From: Accumulibacter sp.
GTDB lineage: Bacteria; Pseudomonadota; Gammaproteobacteria; Burkholderiales; Rhodocyclaceae
Direction: 5' to 3'
DNA: 7,988 bases
Assembly: GCA_003538495.1 (NCBI GenBank)
Contig: DPSD01000728.1
Coordinates: 170-8,157, forward strand
Below are positions 1-6,433 of the stretch, in pieces. Numbering within the stretch: the first letter of the stretch is position 1; each line of letters begins with the position of its first letter. The position numbers were made by a program, and so were the translations under genes. Below the pieces are notes generated by a model that was given only the letters and a program-made list of their open reading frames with translations, had not been told where the DNA came from and did not search any database.

Positions 1-380
1 TCCTTGTCGTAGGTGGCCAGCGCGTCGACCCAGTCGAGCATCGCCAGCAGGCCGCCGAGGCGCAGCACCGGCGTTTCGCCGTCGGCGGTCATTTCGAGGG
101 CGCCGTAATACAGTTCATCGATCTGGACGCCGACGACGCGGCCGAGATAGCGAGCCGCCACCAGCGCCAGCATCGGCAGGTGGCGAAAGCCGTGCGTGAC
201 GTCGATCGAGAGGTGTTCACCGGGCTGCACGACACTGGCCAGGCGGCGCAGGATTTCGCTCTGCTCGGCGGCGTCGCGAGCGTAGGGGATCAACAGGCAG
301 TCGACCGGGATGCCGAGCTGCGCAGCGAGCTGCTGGCGCGGCAGCTCGACGGCGTGCCGCAGACGGGTGTCGGGGTTTTG
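1..380 (-). pseudogene. CRISPR-associated DxTHG-motif (CARF, Csx2/TM1812-type) protein, internal fragment
   Basis: Reading the minus strand with codons whose low coordinate is a multiple of 3 gives an open, GC3-rich frame that runs off the left edge. It contains, in protein order, LIPYARDAAEQ (about 293 down to 261), DVTHGFRHLPML (203 down to about 168), LYYGALEMT (113 to 87) and, near the edge, a GLLAMLDWVDALATYDK stretch. The DxTHGFRxLP signature, preceded by an IPYxRD..EQ..IL element and followed by a LYYGALEMT element, defines the DxTHG subgroup of CARF proteins, which accompany type III CRISPR systems and are thought to sense cyclic oligoadenylate. The family normally has about 130 or more residues before DxTHG, including an N-terminal SFLG-type nucleotide-binding strand. 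Upstream of about 380 the frame stays open but turns into Arg/Gln/Pro-rich sequence with rare CGA codons and no such motif, so the 5' part looks lost. The family call is firm. Pseudogene status is inferred and could instead be an assembly joint; the C-terminus is not visible. Confidence 0.72.
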
Positions 381-1049
381 CGCGACAGTGCCGATTTCTC
401 GCAGGCATCGCTTCGCTCGGCGTGGCTGGCCGGCTTTCGCCAGCGCAATGCGCCGCGCACGCGGGCTATCCGCCGGCTGCTGGTGGTGCACCACGCGGCC
501 GACGCCGCGCTCGCGCAGCGGCTGGCGGCCGCCGTCGATGAGCAGATCGATGCGGACGGCGCGCAACTGATCGCCTCGACCCTCGACGCGTGGCTCGTCG
601 GTCCGGCGCTGCTGCAAATGGACAGCCGCAGTTGGGAGACCGTTCTCGGCTTGAGTGCGCGCCTGGCGGCTGCGCTCGGCGCCGCGCCCGACGCCGGTCT
701 GACGGTCCGGCTGACCGGACTGGTGGCCGGATGGGTGGGCGCTGCAAGGCATGCGCGGATCGAGGTGGTCGTTGTCGAATCGGCGCAGGCGACGATCGAT
801 GGACCGTCTATAGCGCGTGGCCTGGAACTCGGCGCCGATGCCGTGATCGCCCTCTTGCCGGCGGACGCCGACGACAGTCTGCCGAGGATCTACTCGCCGG
901 CGGCGTACACCGGAGCGCTGCGCCTGCCACCCCCGTCGGCGCAGGATCAGCAGGGACTTGCCGAGATCGCGCGGCGTTTGCGCCACCGGCAGGGTATCGG
1001 CGCGACGCCGCCGGACGCGGTCGTAAGCGCAACGGCGGCGGCGAGATGA
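378..1049 (+). CDS. Unrecognised Ala/Leu-rich protein, probably 5'-truncated
   Basis: I do not recognise this family. From about 384 to the TGA at 1047-1049 the plus frame has strong GC3 bias and a protein-like composition: Trp residues, amphipathic alanine/leucine helices, a beta-like IEVVVVE strand about 128 residues in, then an ARGLELGADAVIALLP segment. The antisense of the same stretch is Arg/Gln/Pro-rich, so the plus strand is the coding one here. The frame stays open leftwards to at least 180, but that part is antisense to the DxTHG fragment and should not be counted. The start is unknown. TTG at 378, behind a GGGG, is the first possible one (223 residues) and is used only as a placeholder; the true N-terminus may be missing. 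No signal peptide or transmembrane segment is evident. A perfect hairpin at 1061-1083 follows the stop and supports a real gene end. The alternating helix/strand pattern suggests an alpha/beta fold, but no function can be assigned. Confidence 0.5.
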   Translation: MRDSADFSQASLRSAWLAGFRQRNAPRTRAIRRLLVVHHAADAALAQRLAAAVDEQIDADGAQLIASTLDAWLVGPALLQMDSRSWETVLGLSARLAAALGAAPDAGLTVRLTGLVAGWVGAARHARIEVVVVESAQATIDGPSIARGLELGADAVIALLPADADDSLPRIYSPAAYTGALRLPPPSAQDQQGLAEIARRLRHRQGIGATPPDAVVSATAAAR

Positions 1050-1060
1050 TCGGTCGAGGC

Positions 1061-1083
1061 CCGTGGCTCGCCCCGAGCCACGG
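1061..1083 (+). terminator. Terminator-like hairpin after the unknown gene
   Basis: A perfect 10-bp inverted repeat, CCGTGGCTCG and CGAGCCACGG, separated by a 3-nt CCC loop, starts 12 nt after the stop of the plus-strand gene. The stem is very stable. There is no T-run on either side, so it is not a classic intrinsic terminator; it could be a transcript-end or 3'-protection hairpin serving one or both convergent genes. Confidence 0.5.
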
Positions 1084-1104
1084 CCAACGCGACTGCCGTG
1101 ACCG

Positions 1105-1130
1105 CAGCGACCGCTACGTCGCGGTCGCTG
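1105..1130 (-). terminator. Terminator-like hairpin at the rdgC stop codon
   Basis: A perfect 10-bp inverted repeat, CAGCGACCGC and GCGGTCGCTG, flanks a 6-nt TACGTC loop. It overlaps the last codons and the TAG stop (1116 to 1114) of rdgC. There is no U-tract. With the hairpin at 1061-1083 it forms a pair in the convergent intergenic region, plausibly marking bidirectional transcript ends. Confidence 0.4.
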
Positions 1131-2013
1131 GTTCGCCGCCGAGGGCGGTGAGCAGGTCGTCGAGCAGTTGTGCGACTTCGCCGCTCATCAGGGTGAAGTC
1201 GATATCGAAGCGCTCGTCTTCGTTTTCGCCCTGGCCTTCGGCCTGTTCCTTGAGGATGTCGAGGAAGGCCAGCCGCTTGATCTGCAGGTTGTCGTCGAGG
1301 ACGAAGGAAATGCGGTCGTTCCAGGTCATCGCCAGGCGGGTGACGACTTTGCCGGCGGCGATGTGCTGGCGGATTTCTTCGCCTTCCAGGGTGTGCTTGA
1401 CGTAGCGCACGGTGGCCCTCTCGGCCGAGCGCAGTTCGAGATCCTGGTCGAGGGTAAAACCAACCGGTGCTTCGCCGCCGGCCACCCAGCCGGTCATCGC
1501 CGCCGACGGCGACTGCGTGACCTTGAGCACCTTCGCCGGCACGCCATCGACCGACTTGCGCAGATGTTCGAGGAATTCCTCGGCTTTCGCCGGCGAGGAC
1601 GAGTCGATGACCAGCCAGCCGTTGCCGGGGTCGATCCAGGCCAGGGTGCTGCGGCCGCGGATGAAAGCGCGCGGCAGCAGTTCGATGGTCATTTCCTCCT
1701 GGATTTCGCGCATCTCCTTGCGGCCGACGCGGCGTCCTTCGGCTTCCTCGATGGCTTTCGCCTTGTCGCTGGCAAAGCGCTTGACGATCGACGCCGGCAG
1801 CAGCTTTTCCTCGACGCCGAGGGCCAGCAGCCACTGCTGGTTTACCGAATGAATCAGCGCGCCGCCGTCACGCGGTGGCACCCAGCCGATACTTCGCGGG
1901 TCGGTGGCACTGCAGCCTTGCAGGGTCAACCTGGCGAGTTGTTCTTCAAGCTGCGCGGTGTCGACGGCCCAGTTCTTGGGCAGGCGGTAGAGGTAGAGGT
2001 TCTTGAACCACAT
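1114..2013 (-). CDS. rdgC: Recombination-associated protein RdgC
   Basis: RdgC is a nucleoid-associated DNA-binding protein that forms ring-shaped dimers around duplex DNA and limits RecA-driven recombination. The product is 299 residues, close to the 303 of E. coli RdgC. It opens with the typical MWFKNLYLYRL and keeps other family segments: a GWVPPR...L.H about 40-55 residues in, the charged helix KxRxxxIxEEM around residues 97-110 leading into LLPRAF, the WIDP...LVIDSSSP stretch, and the LTxxxxxxGEIRQHI-like segment before a C-terminal ISFVLDDNLQIKRLAFLDIL. The ATG at 2013 is preceded, reading the minus strand, by GAGG with a 6-nt spacer, so the start is secure. It is transcribed alone, divergent from the PHP operon and convergent with the unknown gene at 378-1049. 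A sigma70-type promoter lies just upstream, implying a leader of only about 16 nt. Composition matches the core genes to the right, so rdgC is probably where the ancestral chromosomal backbone begins. Confidence 0.97.
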   Translation of the reverse strand: MWFKNLYLYRLPKNWAVDTAQLEEQLARLTLQGCSATDPRSIGWVPPRDGGALIHSVNQQWLLALGVEEKLLPASIVKRFASDKAKAIEEAEGRRVGRKEMREIQEEMTIELLPRAFIRGRSTLAWIDPGNGWLVIDSSSPAKAEEFLEHLRKSVDGVPAKVLKVTQSPSAAMTGWVAGGEAPVGFTLDQDLELRSAERATVRYVKHTLEGEEIRQHIAAGKVVTRLAMTWNDRISFVLDDNLQIKRLAFLDILKEQAEGQGENEDERFDIDFTLMSGEVAQLLDDLLTALGGEPATAT

Positions 2014-2036
2014 GGGCGGCCTCGAAAAAGTCGGGG

Positions 2037-2063
2037 ATTATAGGCCCGATCGGGCGCTGGCAA
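2037..2063 (-). promoter_or_regulatory. rdgC promoter with a 12-bp palindrome in the spacer
   Basis: On the minus strand a perfect TATAAT (2042 to 2037) is preceded by TTGCCA (2063 to 2058) with a 15-nt spacer; shifting the -35 by one base gives 16. A TTGACC further out (2071 to 2066) would need a 23-nt spacer and is less likely. Transcription would start near 2030. The spacer contains the perfect palindrome GCCCGATCGGGC (2044-2055), placed where a repressor would block RNA polymerase. Confidence 0.6.
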
Positions 2064-2147
2064 GGGGTCAATTCGGAGCGGTGCGCTGACCGCGGAAACC
2101 ACCGATCCCTTGCGCGTCGCTACAGCCGGGGAGCCATCGGGCGGCTG

Positions 2148-2156
2148 TGCTATCAT
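2148..2156 (+). promoter_or_regulatory. Extended -10 promoter for the PHP-yciO-trpS-scpAB-rluB operon
   Basis: TGC followed by TATCAT fits an extended -10 (TGn-TAtcAT). No convincing -35 is present about 17 nt upstream (GGGGAG there), as is common for extended -10 promoters. A start near 2163 would leave a leader of about 37 nt before the GTG at 2200. It is the only promoter-like element I find ahead of the seven plus-strand genes; 2043-2199 otherwise holds only the divergent rdgC promoter and leader sequence. Confidence 0.45.
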
Positions 2157-2199
2157 GCGCAGTTTACAATTTTGCGCTGCCCATACTTGGCCTTCTGCC

Positions 2200-3030
2200 G
2201 TGTTCAACTGTGATCTGCATTGTCATTCCACCTGCTCGGACGGTCTCTTGCAGGCGGCCGCGGTCGCCGCCAGAGCGGCCTCGAACGGCGTCGACCTGCT
2301 GGCGCTGACTGACCACGATAACCTCGACGGCTTGCCGGCAGCACGGGCGGCAGCCGAAGCGGCGGGGATGTCGCTGGTCAACGGCGTCGAAATCTCGATC
2401 GAGTGGGAGTCGCTGCAGATCCATATTCTCGGCTACGCTTTCGATCCCGCCGATCCGGCGTTGAATGCCGGTCTGGCGGCGATTCGCTCGGGCCGGATCG
2501 ATCGCGCGCGGCGGATCTCGGCCGAACTCGAGAAGGTCGGCATCGATGGTGCTTTCGACGGTGCAATGCGCCTGGCGGCCAATCCCAGTCTGATCAGTCG
2601 TGCGCATTTTGGCCGCTTTCTGGTCGACAGCGGCGTCCGCAAGGATCTGCGCAGCGTCTTCGAGTCGTATCTGGTTCCCGGCCGGCCGGGTTATGTCGAT
2701 CATCGCTGGGCGACGCTGGCCGATGCGCTGGGCTGGATCAGCGGCGCCGGCGGTCTCGCAGCGGTCGCGCACCCGGGGCGCTACAAGCTGTCGCGGCCCG
2801 ACATGCGGCGCTTTCTTGCCGAATACAAGGACCTTGGCGGGCGGGCGATCGAAGTCGTGTCCGGCAGCCATACCCAGGAGCACGTCGATATCTTTGGCCG
2901 GCTGGCCCGTGAGTATGGCTTTCTGGCGTCGCGCGGCTCCGATTTCCACGGGCCCGGCGAGAGCTATTTCGATCTTGGCCAACTGGCACCCCTGCCGGAT
3001 GGGTTGAAGCCCATCTGGGATGTGTTCTGA
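2200..3030 (+). CDS. rnmAM: PHP-domain 3',5'-nucleotide phosphatase / 5'-3' exoribonuclease (RNase AM, YciV/TrpH family)
   Basis: Members of this family are metal-dependent PHP phosphoesterases. They hydrolyse 3',5'-nucleoside bisphosphates and, in E. coli, trim 5' ends of rRNAs and short RNAs in the cytoplasm. The metal-binding motifs are all visible: DLHCHSTCSDG at residues 5-15, LTDHDN at 36-41, GVEIS at 62-66, HILGY shortly after, SRAHFGRFL in the insert region, AHPGRY, and RGSDFHG near the C-terminus. Using GTG at 2200 the product is 276 residues, a little shorter than E. coli YciV (293). This start places the HxH motif a few residues in, as in homologues. The frame is open further up, to 2110 with an ATG at 2155, but that ATG overlaps the proposed -10 and the extra residues do not look like the family. 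The ribosome-binding site before 2200 is weak. It is the first gene of the operon and yciO follows 15 nt later, an adjacency also seen in E. coli. Confidence 0.92.
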   Translation: MFNCDLHCHSTCSDGLLQAAAVAARAASNGVDLLALTDHDNLDGLPAARAAAEAAGMSLVNGVEISIEWESLQIHILGYAFDPADPALNAGLAAIRSGRIDRARRISAELEKVGIDGAFDGAMRLAANPSLISRAHFGRFLVDSGVRKDLRSVFESYLVPGRPGYVDHRWATLADALGWISGAGGLAAVAHPGRYKLSRPDMRRFLAEYKDLGGRAIEVVSGSHTQEHVDIFGRLAREYGFLASRGSDFHGPGESYFDLGQLAPLPDGLKPIWDVF

Positions 3031-3045
3031 GCCTGGGGGAGGGCG

Positions 3046-3672
3046 ATGGCGCAGCACATCTCGATTCATCCGGACAATCCGCAGCCGCGGCTGCTGAACC
3101 GGGCCGCCGAGGTCGTCCGCCAGGGCGGCGTCATCGCCTTGCCGACGGATTCCAGTTATGCGCTGGGTTGCCACCTCGGCGACAAGGCGGCGGTCGAGCG
3201 CATTCGCGCCATCCGTGGCGTCGATGACCGGCACCTGCTGACCCTGATGTGCCGCGACCTGTCGCAGATCGGCCAGTTCGCCCGCGTCGACAATGCCCGC
3301 TATCGTCTGCTCAAGGCCACTACGCCGGGCAGCTACACCTTCATCCTTGAGGGTACTCGGGAGCTGCCGCGGCGCGTCCTGCACCCCAAACGCAAGACCA
3401 TCGGCCTGCGCGTGCCGGCGAACGCGGTGACCCTGGCCTTGCTCGGAGTGCTTGGCGAGCCGCTGCTGACCTCGACGCTGATCGTCGCCGGCGACGACGG
3501 ACCGCTGACCGAAGGCTGGGACATTCAGGATCGGCTGCAAAGCCAATTGGAACTGATCCTCGACAGCGGCAACTGCGGCATCGAGCCGACCACCGTCGTT
3601 GACCTGACCGGTGCGCTGCCGCTGCTGGTCCGCGCCGGCCTGGGGCCGCTGGCGCCTCTTGGCCTGGATTGA
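3046..3672 (+). CDS. yciO: YciO-type YrdC/Sua5-domain protein (L-threonylcarbamoyladenylate synthase-like)
   Basis: This is a single-domain YrdC-fold protein of 208 residues, matching E. coli YciO (about 206) rather than longer Sua5. YrdC-fold enzymes make threonylcarbamoyl-AMP from threonine, bicarbonate and ATP for the t6A37 modification of tRNA. YciO proteins are a side branch with a less certain role. Visible family elements are ALPTDSSYALGC at residues 31-42 (the substrate/ATP-pocket strand and loop), DDRHLLTLMCRDLS around 60-73, PGSYTFIL at 94-101, KRKTIGLRVP at 115-124, and a C-terminal PTTVVDLTG. A GGGAGG just 3-4 nt before the ATG supports the start despite a tight spacing. Its position after the PHP gene mirrors E. 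coli yciV-yciO, which favours the YciO name over TsaC. A classical tsaC is probably elsewhere in the genome, which cannot be checked here. Confidence 0.93.
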   Translation: MAQHISIHPDNPQPRLLNRAAEVVRQGGVIALPTDSSYALGCHLGDKAAVERIRAIRGVDDRHLLTLMCRDLSQIGQFARVDNARYRLLKATTPGSYTFILEGTRELPRRVLHPKRKTIGLRVPANAVTLALLGVLGEPLLTSTLIVAGDDGPLTEGWDIQDRLQSQLELILDSGNCGIEPTTVVDLTGALPLLVRAGLGPLAPLGLD

Positions 3673-3684
3673 GAGACAGAGAGC

Positions 3685-4332
3685 ATGGAACAGATGATTC
3701 AGACGATTGCCATCGCCGCCTTGCCGGTGACCCTGGCGATTACCCTGCACGAAGCCGCGCATGGCTATGCCGCACGCCATTTCGGCGACCCGACGGCGTG
3801 GCAGGAGGGTCGGATCACCGCCAACCCGCTGAAGCACATCGACCCGATCGGGACGATCCTGGTGCCGATCGCTTCGTTGTGGGCGGGCGGCATCCTGTTC
3901 GGCTGGGCCAAACCGGTGCCGGTCAATTTCGGTCGCCTGCGCCATCCCAAGCGCGACATGCTGTGGGTCGCCGCCGCCGGGCCGGGCGCCAACCTGGCGA
4001 TGCTGCTGTTCTGGGCGACGGCGATGAAGATGGTCTTGCTGCTGCCGGTCAATTTCTTCAGTCTGCCGATGGCCGAGATGGCCCGGATCGGCATGCTGGT
4101 CAACCTGGTGCTGATGGTGCTCAATCTCTTTCCGCTGCCACCGCTGGACGGCGGCCGCATTGCCGTCAGCCTGCTGCCGTCGCAAGCCGCCTGGCGCTTT
4201 GCGCAGATCGAGCGCTTCGGCTTTCCGATCCTCTTGTTGTTGCTGTTCACCGGCGTCCTGAGCTGGCTGTTGACGCCCGTGATGGGCCTGGTGATGGGCC
4301 TGATTTATTTCATTTTTCAGTTTCCCGTCTGA
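3685..4332 (+). CDS. Multipass M50 site-2-protease-like metalloprotease
   Basis: This 215-residue, very hydrophobic protein belongs to the short M50B group of site-2 proteases, which cleave substrates inside the membrane with a zinc ion. The zinc site is complete. HEAAH at residues 22-26 lies in the first membrane helix and provides two His ligands plus the catalytic Glu23. The third ligand is Asp155 in NLFPLPPLDGGR (147-158), in a later helix. About five to six membrane segments can be seen: residues 8-26, 55-75, 93-120, 131-152 and 180-212. No PDZ domain is present, unlike RseP. The substrate is unknown. It starts 12 nt after yciO with a GA-rich ribosome-binding region and ends 17 nt before trpS. 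Placement of this small peptidase just before trpS and scpAB is, as I recall, common in proteobacteria, so it probably has a housekeeping role. Confidence 0.93.
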   Translation: MEQMIQTIAIAALPVTLAITLHEAAHGYAARHFGDPTAWQEGRITANPLKHIDPIGTILVPIASLWAGGILFGWAKPVPVNFGRLRHPKRDMLWVAAAGPGANLAMLLFWATAMKMVLLLPVNFFSLPMAEMARIGMLVNLVLMVLNLFPLPPLDGGRIAVSLLPSQAAWRFAQIERFGFPILLLLLFTGVLSWLLTPVMGLVMGLIYFIFQFPV

Positions 4333-4349
4333 GCCGTCGGAGCGCGCCA

Positions 4350-5552
4350 ATGTACGCAGAACGAGTCCTCTCCGGGATGCGCCCGACCGGCAGCCTGCAC
4401 CTTGGCCACTACCACGGCGTCCTGAAGAACTGGATCAGCCTGCAGCACCGGCATCCCTGCCTGTTCTTCGTCGCCGACTGGCACGCGCTGACCACCCAGT
4501 ACGATGACCCGCAGGGCATTGTCGGGGCTTCGTGGGATATGGTCATCGACTGGCTGGCGGCGGGCGTCGATCCTGCCCAGGCGACGCTGTTCATCCAGTC
4601 GCAGGTGCCCGAGCACGCCGAGCTGCACCTGCTGCTGTCGATGATGGCCCCGCTGGGCTGGCTGGAGCGCGTTCCAACCTACAAGGACCAGCAGGAAAAG
4701 CTCGAAAGCAAGGACCTTTCGACCTACGGTTTTCTCGGCTATCCGCTGCTGCAGTCGGCGGACATCCTGATCTATCGCGCCGACAAGGTGCCGGTTGGCG
4801 AGGATCAGGTGCCGCATATCGAGTTTTCGCGTGAAGTGGCCCGCCGCTTCAATCACCTCTACGGACGCGAAGCGGGCTTCGAGGAGAAGGCCAGGGAGGC
4901 GGTCAGGAAACTGGGGTCGAAACGTGCCCGTGCGTACACGCAACTGCGCACGCACTTTCAGCAGGATGGCGACAAGACGGCCATCGAGCGCGCGCACGCG
5001 CTGCTTGACGAAGTCCCCGGCCTGGCGCACGCCGACCGCGAGCGCCTCGGCGGCTACCTCGAAGGCACCGGCAAGATGATCCTCGTCGAGCCGGGTGCGC
5101 TGCTCACCGCCGCGTCGCGGATGCCGGGGCTCGACGGCCAGAAGATGTCCAAGTCCTACGGCAACACGATCACCCTGCGCGAGGACGCCGCTTCGGTGAC
5201 GCAGAAGGTCCGGCGGATGCCGACCGACCCGGCGCGTATTCGCCGTGACGACCCGGGTAATCCTGACCTCTGTCCGGTCTGGCAGCTGCATCAGGTGTAT
5301 TCGGACGAGGCGTGTCAGGCCTGGGTGCAGCAGGGTTGCCGCAGCGCCGGTATCGGCTGCCTGGAGTGCAAGCAGCCGGTGATCGACGGCATCCTCAAGG
5401 AGCAGGCGCCGATGCGCGAGCGCGCCCAGCCCTACCTGGACGACCCGCGGCTGGTCCGCGAGATCATCGCCGACGGAAACCGCAAGGCGCGCCACCTGGC
5501 CCGCGAGACGATGCGCGATGTGCGCGCGGCGATGGGGCTGGACTACAGCTGA
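4350..5552 (+). CDS. trpS: Tryptophanyl-tRNA synthetase with an iron-sulphur-type cysteine motif
   Basis: This class Ic aminoacyl-tRNA synthetase activates tryptophan with ATP and charges tRNA-Trp in the cytoplasm. The Rossmann-fold signatures are intact: the HIGH-like SLHLGHYHG at residues 15-23 after SGMRPTG, the tryptophan/ATP-site LLQSADILIY..DKVPVGEDQ at 133-153, and KMSKS at 265-269. The length is 400 residues against about 334 in E. coli. The excess is mainly a charged insert of roughly 60-75 residues (about 177-250) before the KMSKS loop. In the C-terminal anticodon-binding part, Cys308, Cys330, Cys337 and Cys340 form Cx21Cx6Cx2C. This is nearly the Cx22Cx6Cx2C that holds a [4Fe-4S] cluster in Thermotoga maritima TrpRS; an extra Cys322 lies between the first two. 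The ATG at 4350 has GGAG with a 7-nt spacer. The gene follows the M50 gene by 17 nt, and scpA begins about 8 nt after its stop. Confidence 0.97.
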   Translation: MYAERVLSGMRPTGSLHLGHYHGVLKNWISLQHRHPCLFFVADWHALTTQYDDPQGIVGASWDMVIDWLAAGVDPAQATLFIQSQVPEHAELHLLLSMMAPLGWLERVPTYKDQQEKLESKDLSTYGFLGYPLLQSADILIYRADKVPVGEDQVPHIEFSREVARRFNHLYGREAGFEEKAREAVRKLGSKRARAYTQLRTHFQQDGDKTAIERAHALLDEVPGLAHADRERLGGYLEGTGKMILVEPGALLTAASRMPGLDGQKMSKSYGNTITLREDAASVTQKVRRMPTDPARIRRDDPGNPDLCPVWQLHQVYSDEACQAWVQQGCRSAGIGCLECKQPVIDGILKEQAPMRERAQPYLDDPRLVREIIADGNRKARHLARETMRDVRAAMGLDYS

Positions 5553-5560
5553 GCGCCAGC

Positions 5561-6433
5561 GTGGTCCTCCAATCAGCGATCAGCAGCGATCGCGCGACCA
5601 TCGACCAGAGCGAGCAGCCGGTGGCCGCTGCAAGCAGCCCGCTGGCCAGGATCTACGGCCAGCCGCTGACGCAGCTGCCGCTTGACCTCTACATCCCGCC
5701 GGATGCGATGGCGGTGATGCTCGATGCCTTCGAGGGGCCGCTGGACCTGCTGCTGTATCTGATTCGCAAGGCCAACGTCAATGTCCTCGACATTCCGATG
5801 GCGCCGCTAACCGAGCAGTACCTGGTCTACGTCGAGGCGATGCGGTCGCAGAACCTCGAGCTGGCGGCGGACTATCTGGTGATGGCGGCGATGCTGATCG
5901 AGATCAAGTCGCGGATGCTGTTGCCCAGACCAAAAGCCGTCGAGGGCGACGAGGCCGGGGACCCGCGTGCCGAACTGGTTCGCCGCCTGATCGAGTACGA
6001 GCAGATGAAGCTTGCGGCGTACGCGCTCAATGAACTGCCGCAGGCCGAGCGCGATTTCGACTGGGTCGAGGTGTGGGTCGAGAAAGCGTTGCTCCGCCGC
6101 CTGCCCGAGGTCAATGCGGCGGATCTGCAGAATGCCTGGCGCGGGATCCTGCAGCAAGCCAGGCTGCACACCCATCACCTGGTGCAGCGCCAGGAATTGT
6201 CGGTGCGTGAGCACATGGGGATGATCCTGCGCCACCTGCGCGACGCCGGCGGCTTTGTCGAATTCGGTGACCTGTTCGACCCGGCGCTGGGCGCCCCGGT
6301 GCTGGTGGTGCACTTCCTGGCACTGCTTGAGCTGGCGCGTGAGCATTTGCTCGAGATGACACAGGTCGAAGAATTCGCGCCGATTTACCTGCGCCTGGCC
6401 AATGATCCGGGAGTCCGCCATGATCTCCGATGA
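5561..6433 (+). CDS. scpA: Segregation and condensation protein A (kleisin)
   Basis: ScpA is the kleisin subunit that, with ScpB, bridges the SMC dimer to form the bacterial condensin that compacts and separates chromosomes. The hallmark [32 protein letters not shown] spans residues 57-88 and is the SMC-neck-binding N-terminal helical domain. It is followed by [18 protein letters not shown] (105-122), a charged linker, and a C-terminal winged-helix region (about 225-290) that would bind the SMC head. The start is uncertain. GTG at 5561 gives 290 residues and lies 8 nt after the trpS stop, but has no clear ribosome-binding site. GTG at 5621 has a GAGCGAG ahead of it and gives 270 residues. The conserved [18 protein letters not shown] stretch lies before the first ATG (5708), so starting there would be too late. 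It overlaps scpB by 14 nt, indicating translational coupling. Confidence 0.94.
   Translation: MVLQSAISSDRATIDQSEQPVAAASSPLARIYGQPLTQLPLDLYIPPDAMAVMLDAFEGPLDLLLYLIRKANVNVLDIPMAPLTEQYLVYVEAMRSQNLELAADYLVMAAMLIEIKSRMLLPRPKAVEGDEAGDPRAELVRRLIEYEQMKLAAYALNELPQAERDFDWVEVWVEKALLRRLPEVNAADLQNAWRGILQQARLHTHHLVQRQELSVREHMGMILRHLRDAGGFVEFGDLFDPALGAPVLVVHFLALLELAREHLLEMTQVEEFAPIYLRLANDPGVRHDLR

Noticed and set aside
180..377. Left part of the plus-strand open frame, which would extend the unknown protein to 289 residues
   Set aside because: This stretch is the in-register antisense of the DxTHG motif region, so the minus strand is the coding one there.
384..1030. Continuation of the minus-strand CARF frame upstream
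   Set aside because: The frame stays open, but the translation is Arg/Gln/Pro-rich, uses rare CGA codons and lacks CARF N-terminal motifs; the plus strand is better coding.
1168..2043. A 291-codon plus-strand frame over rdgC
   Set aside because: Antisense to the clear RdgC protein, with no ribosome-binding site or recognisable domain.
3669..4349. Upstream extension of the trpS frame
   Set aside because: It is an out-of-frame reading of the M50 gene; trpS begins at the ATG at 4350 with a good GGAG.
2164..4350. A 728-codon open frame on the minus strand
   Set aside because: It is antisense to the PHP, yciO and M50 genes, which all share one reading phase. High GC keeps the opposite frame open. 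Its product is Gln/His/Asp/Arg-rich with no domain.
4317..5495. A 392-codon minus-strand frame over trpS
   Set aside because: Shadow of trpS, whose class I signatures are unmistakable on the plus strand.
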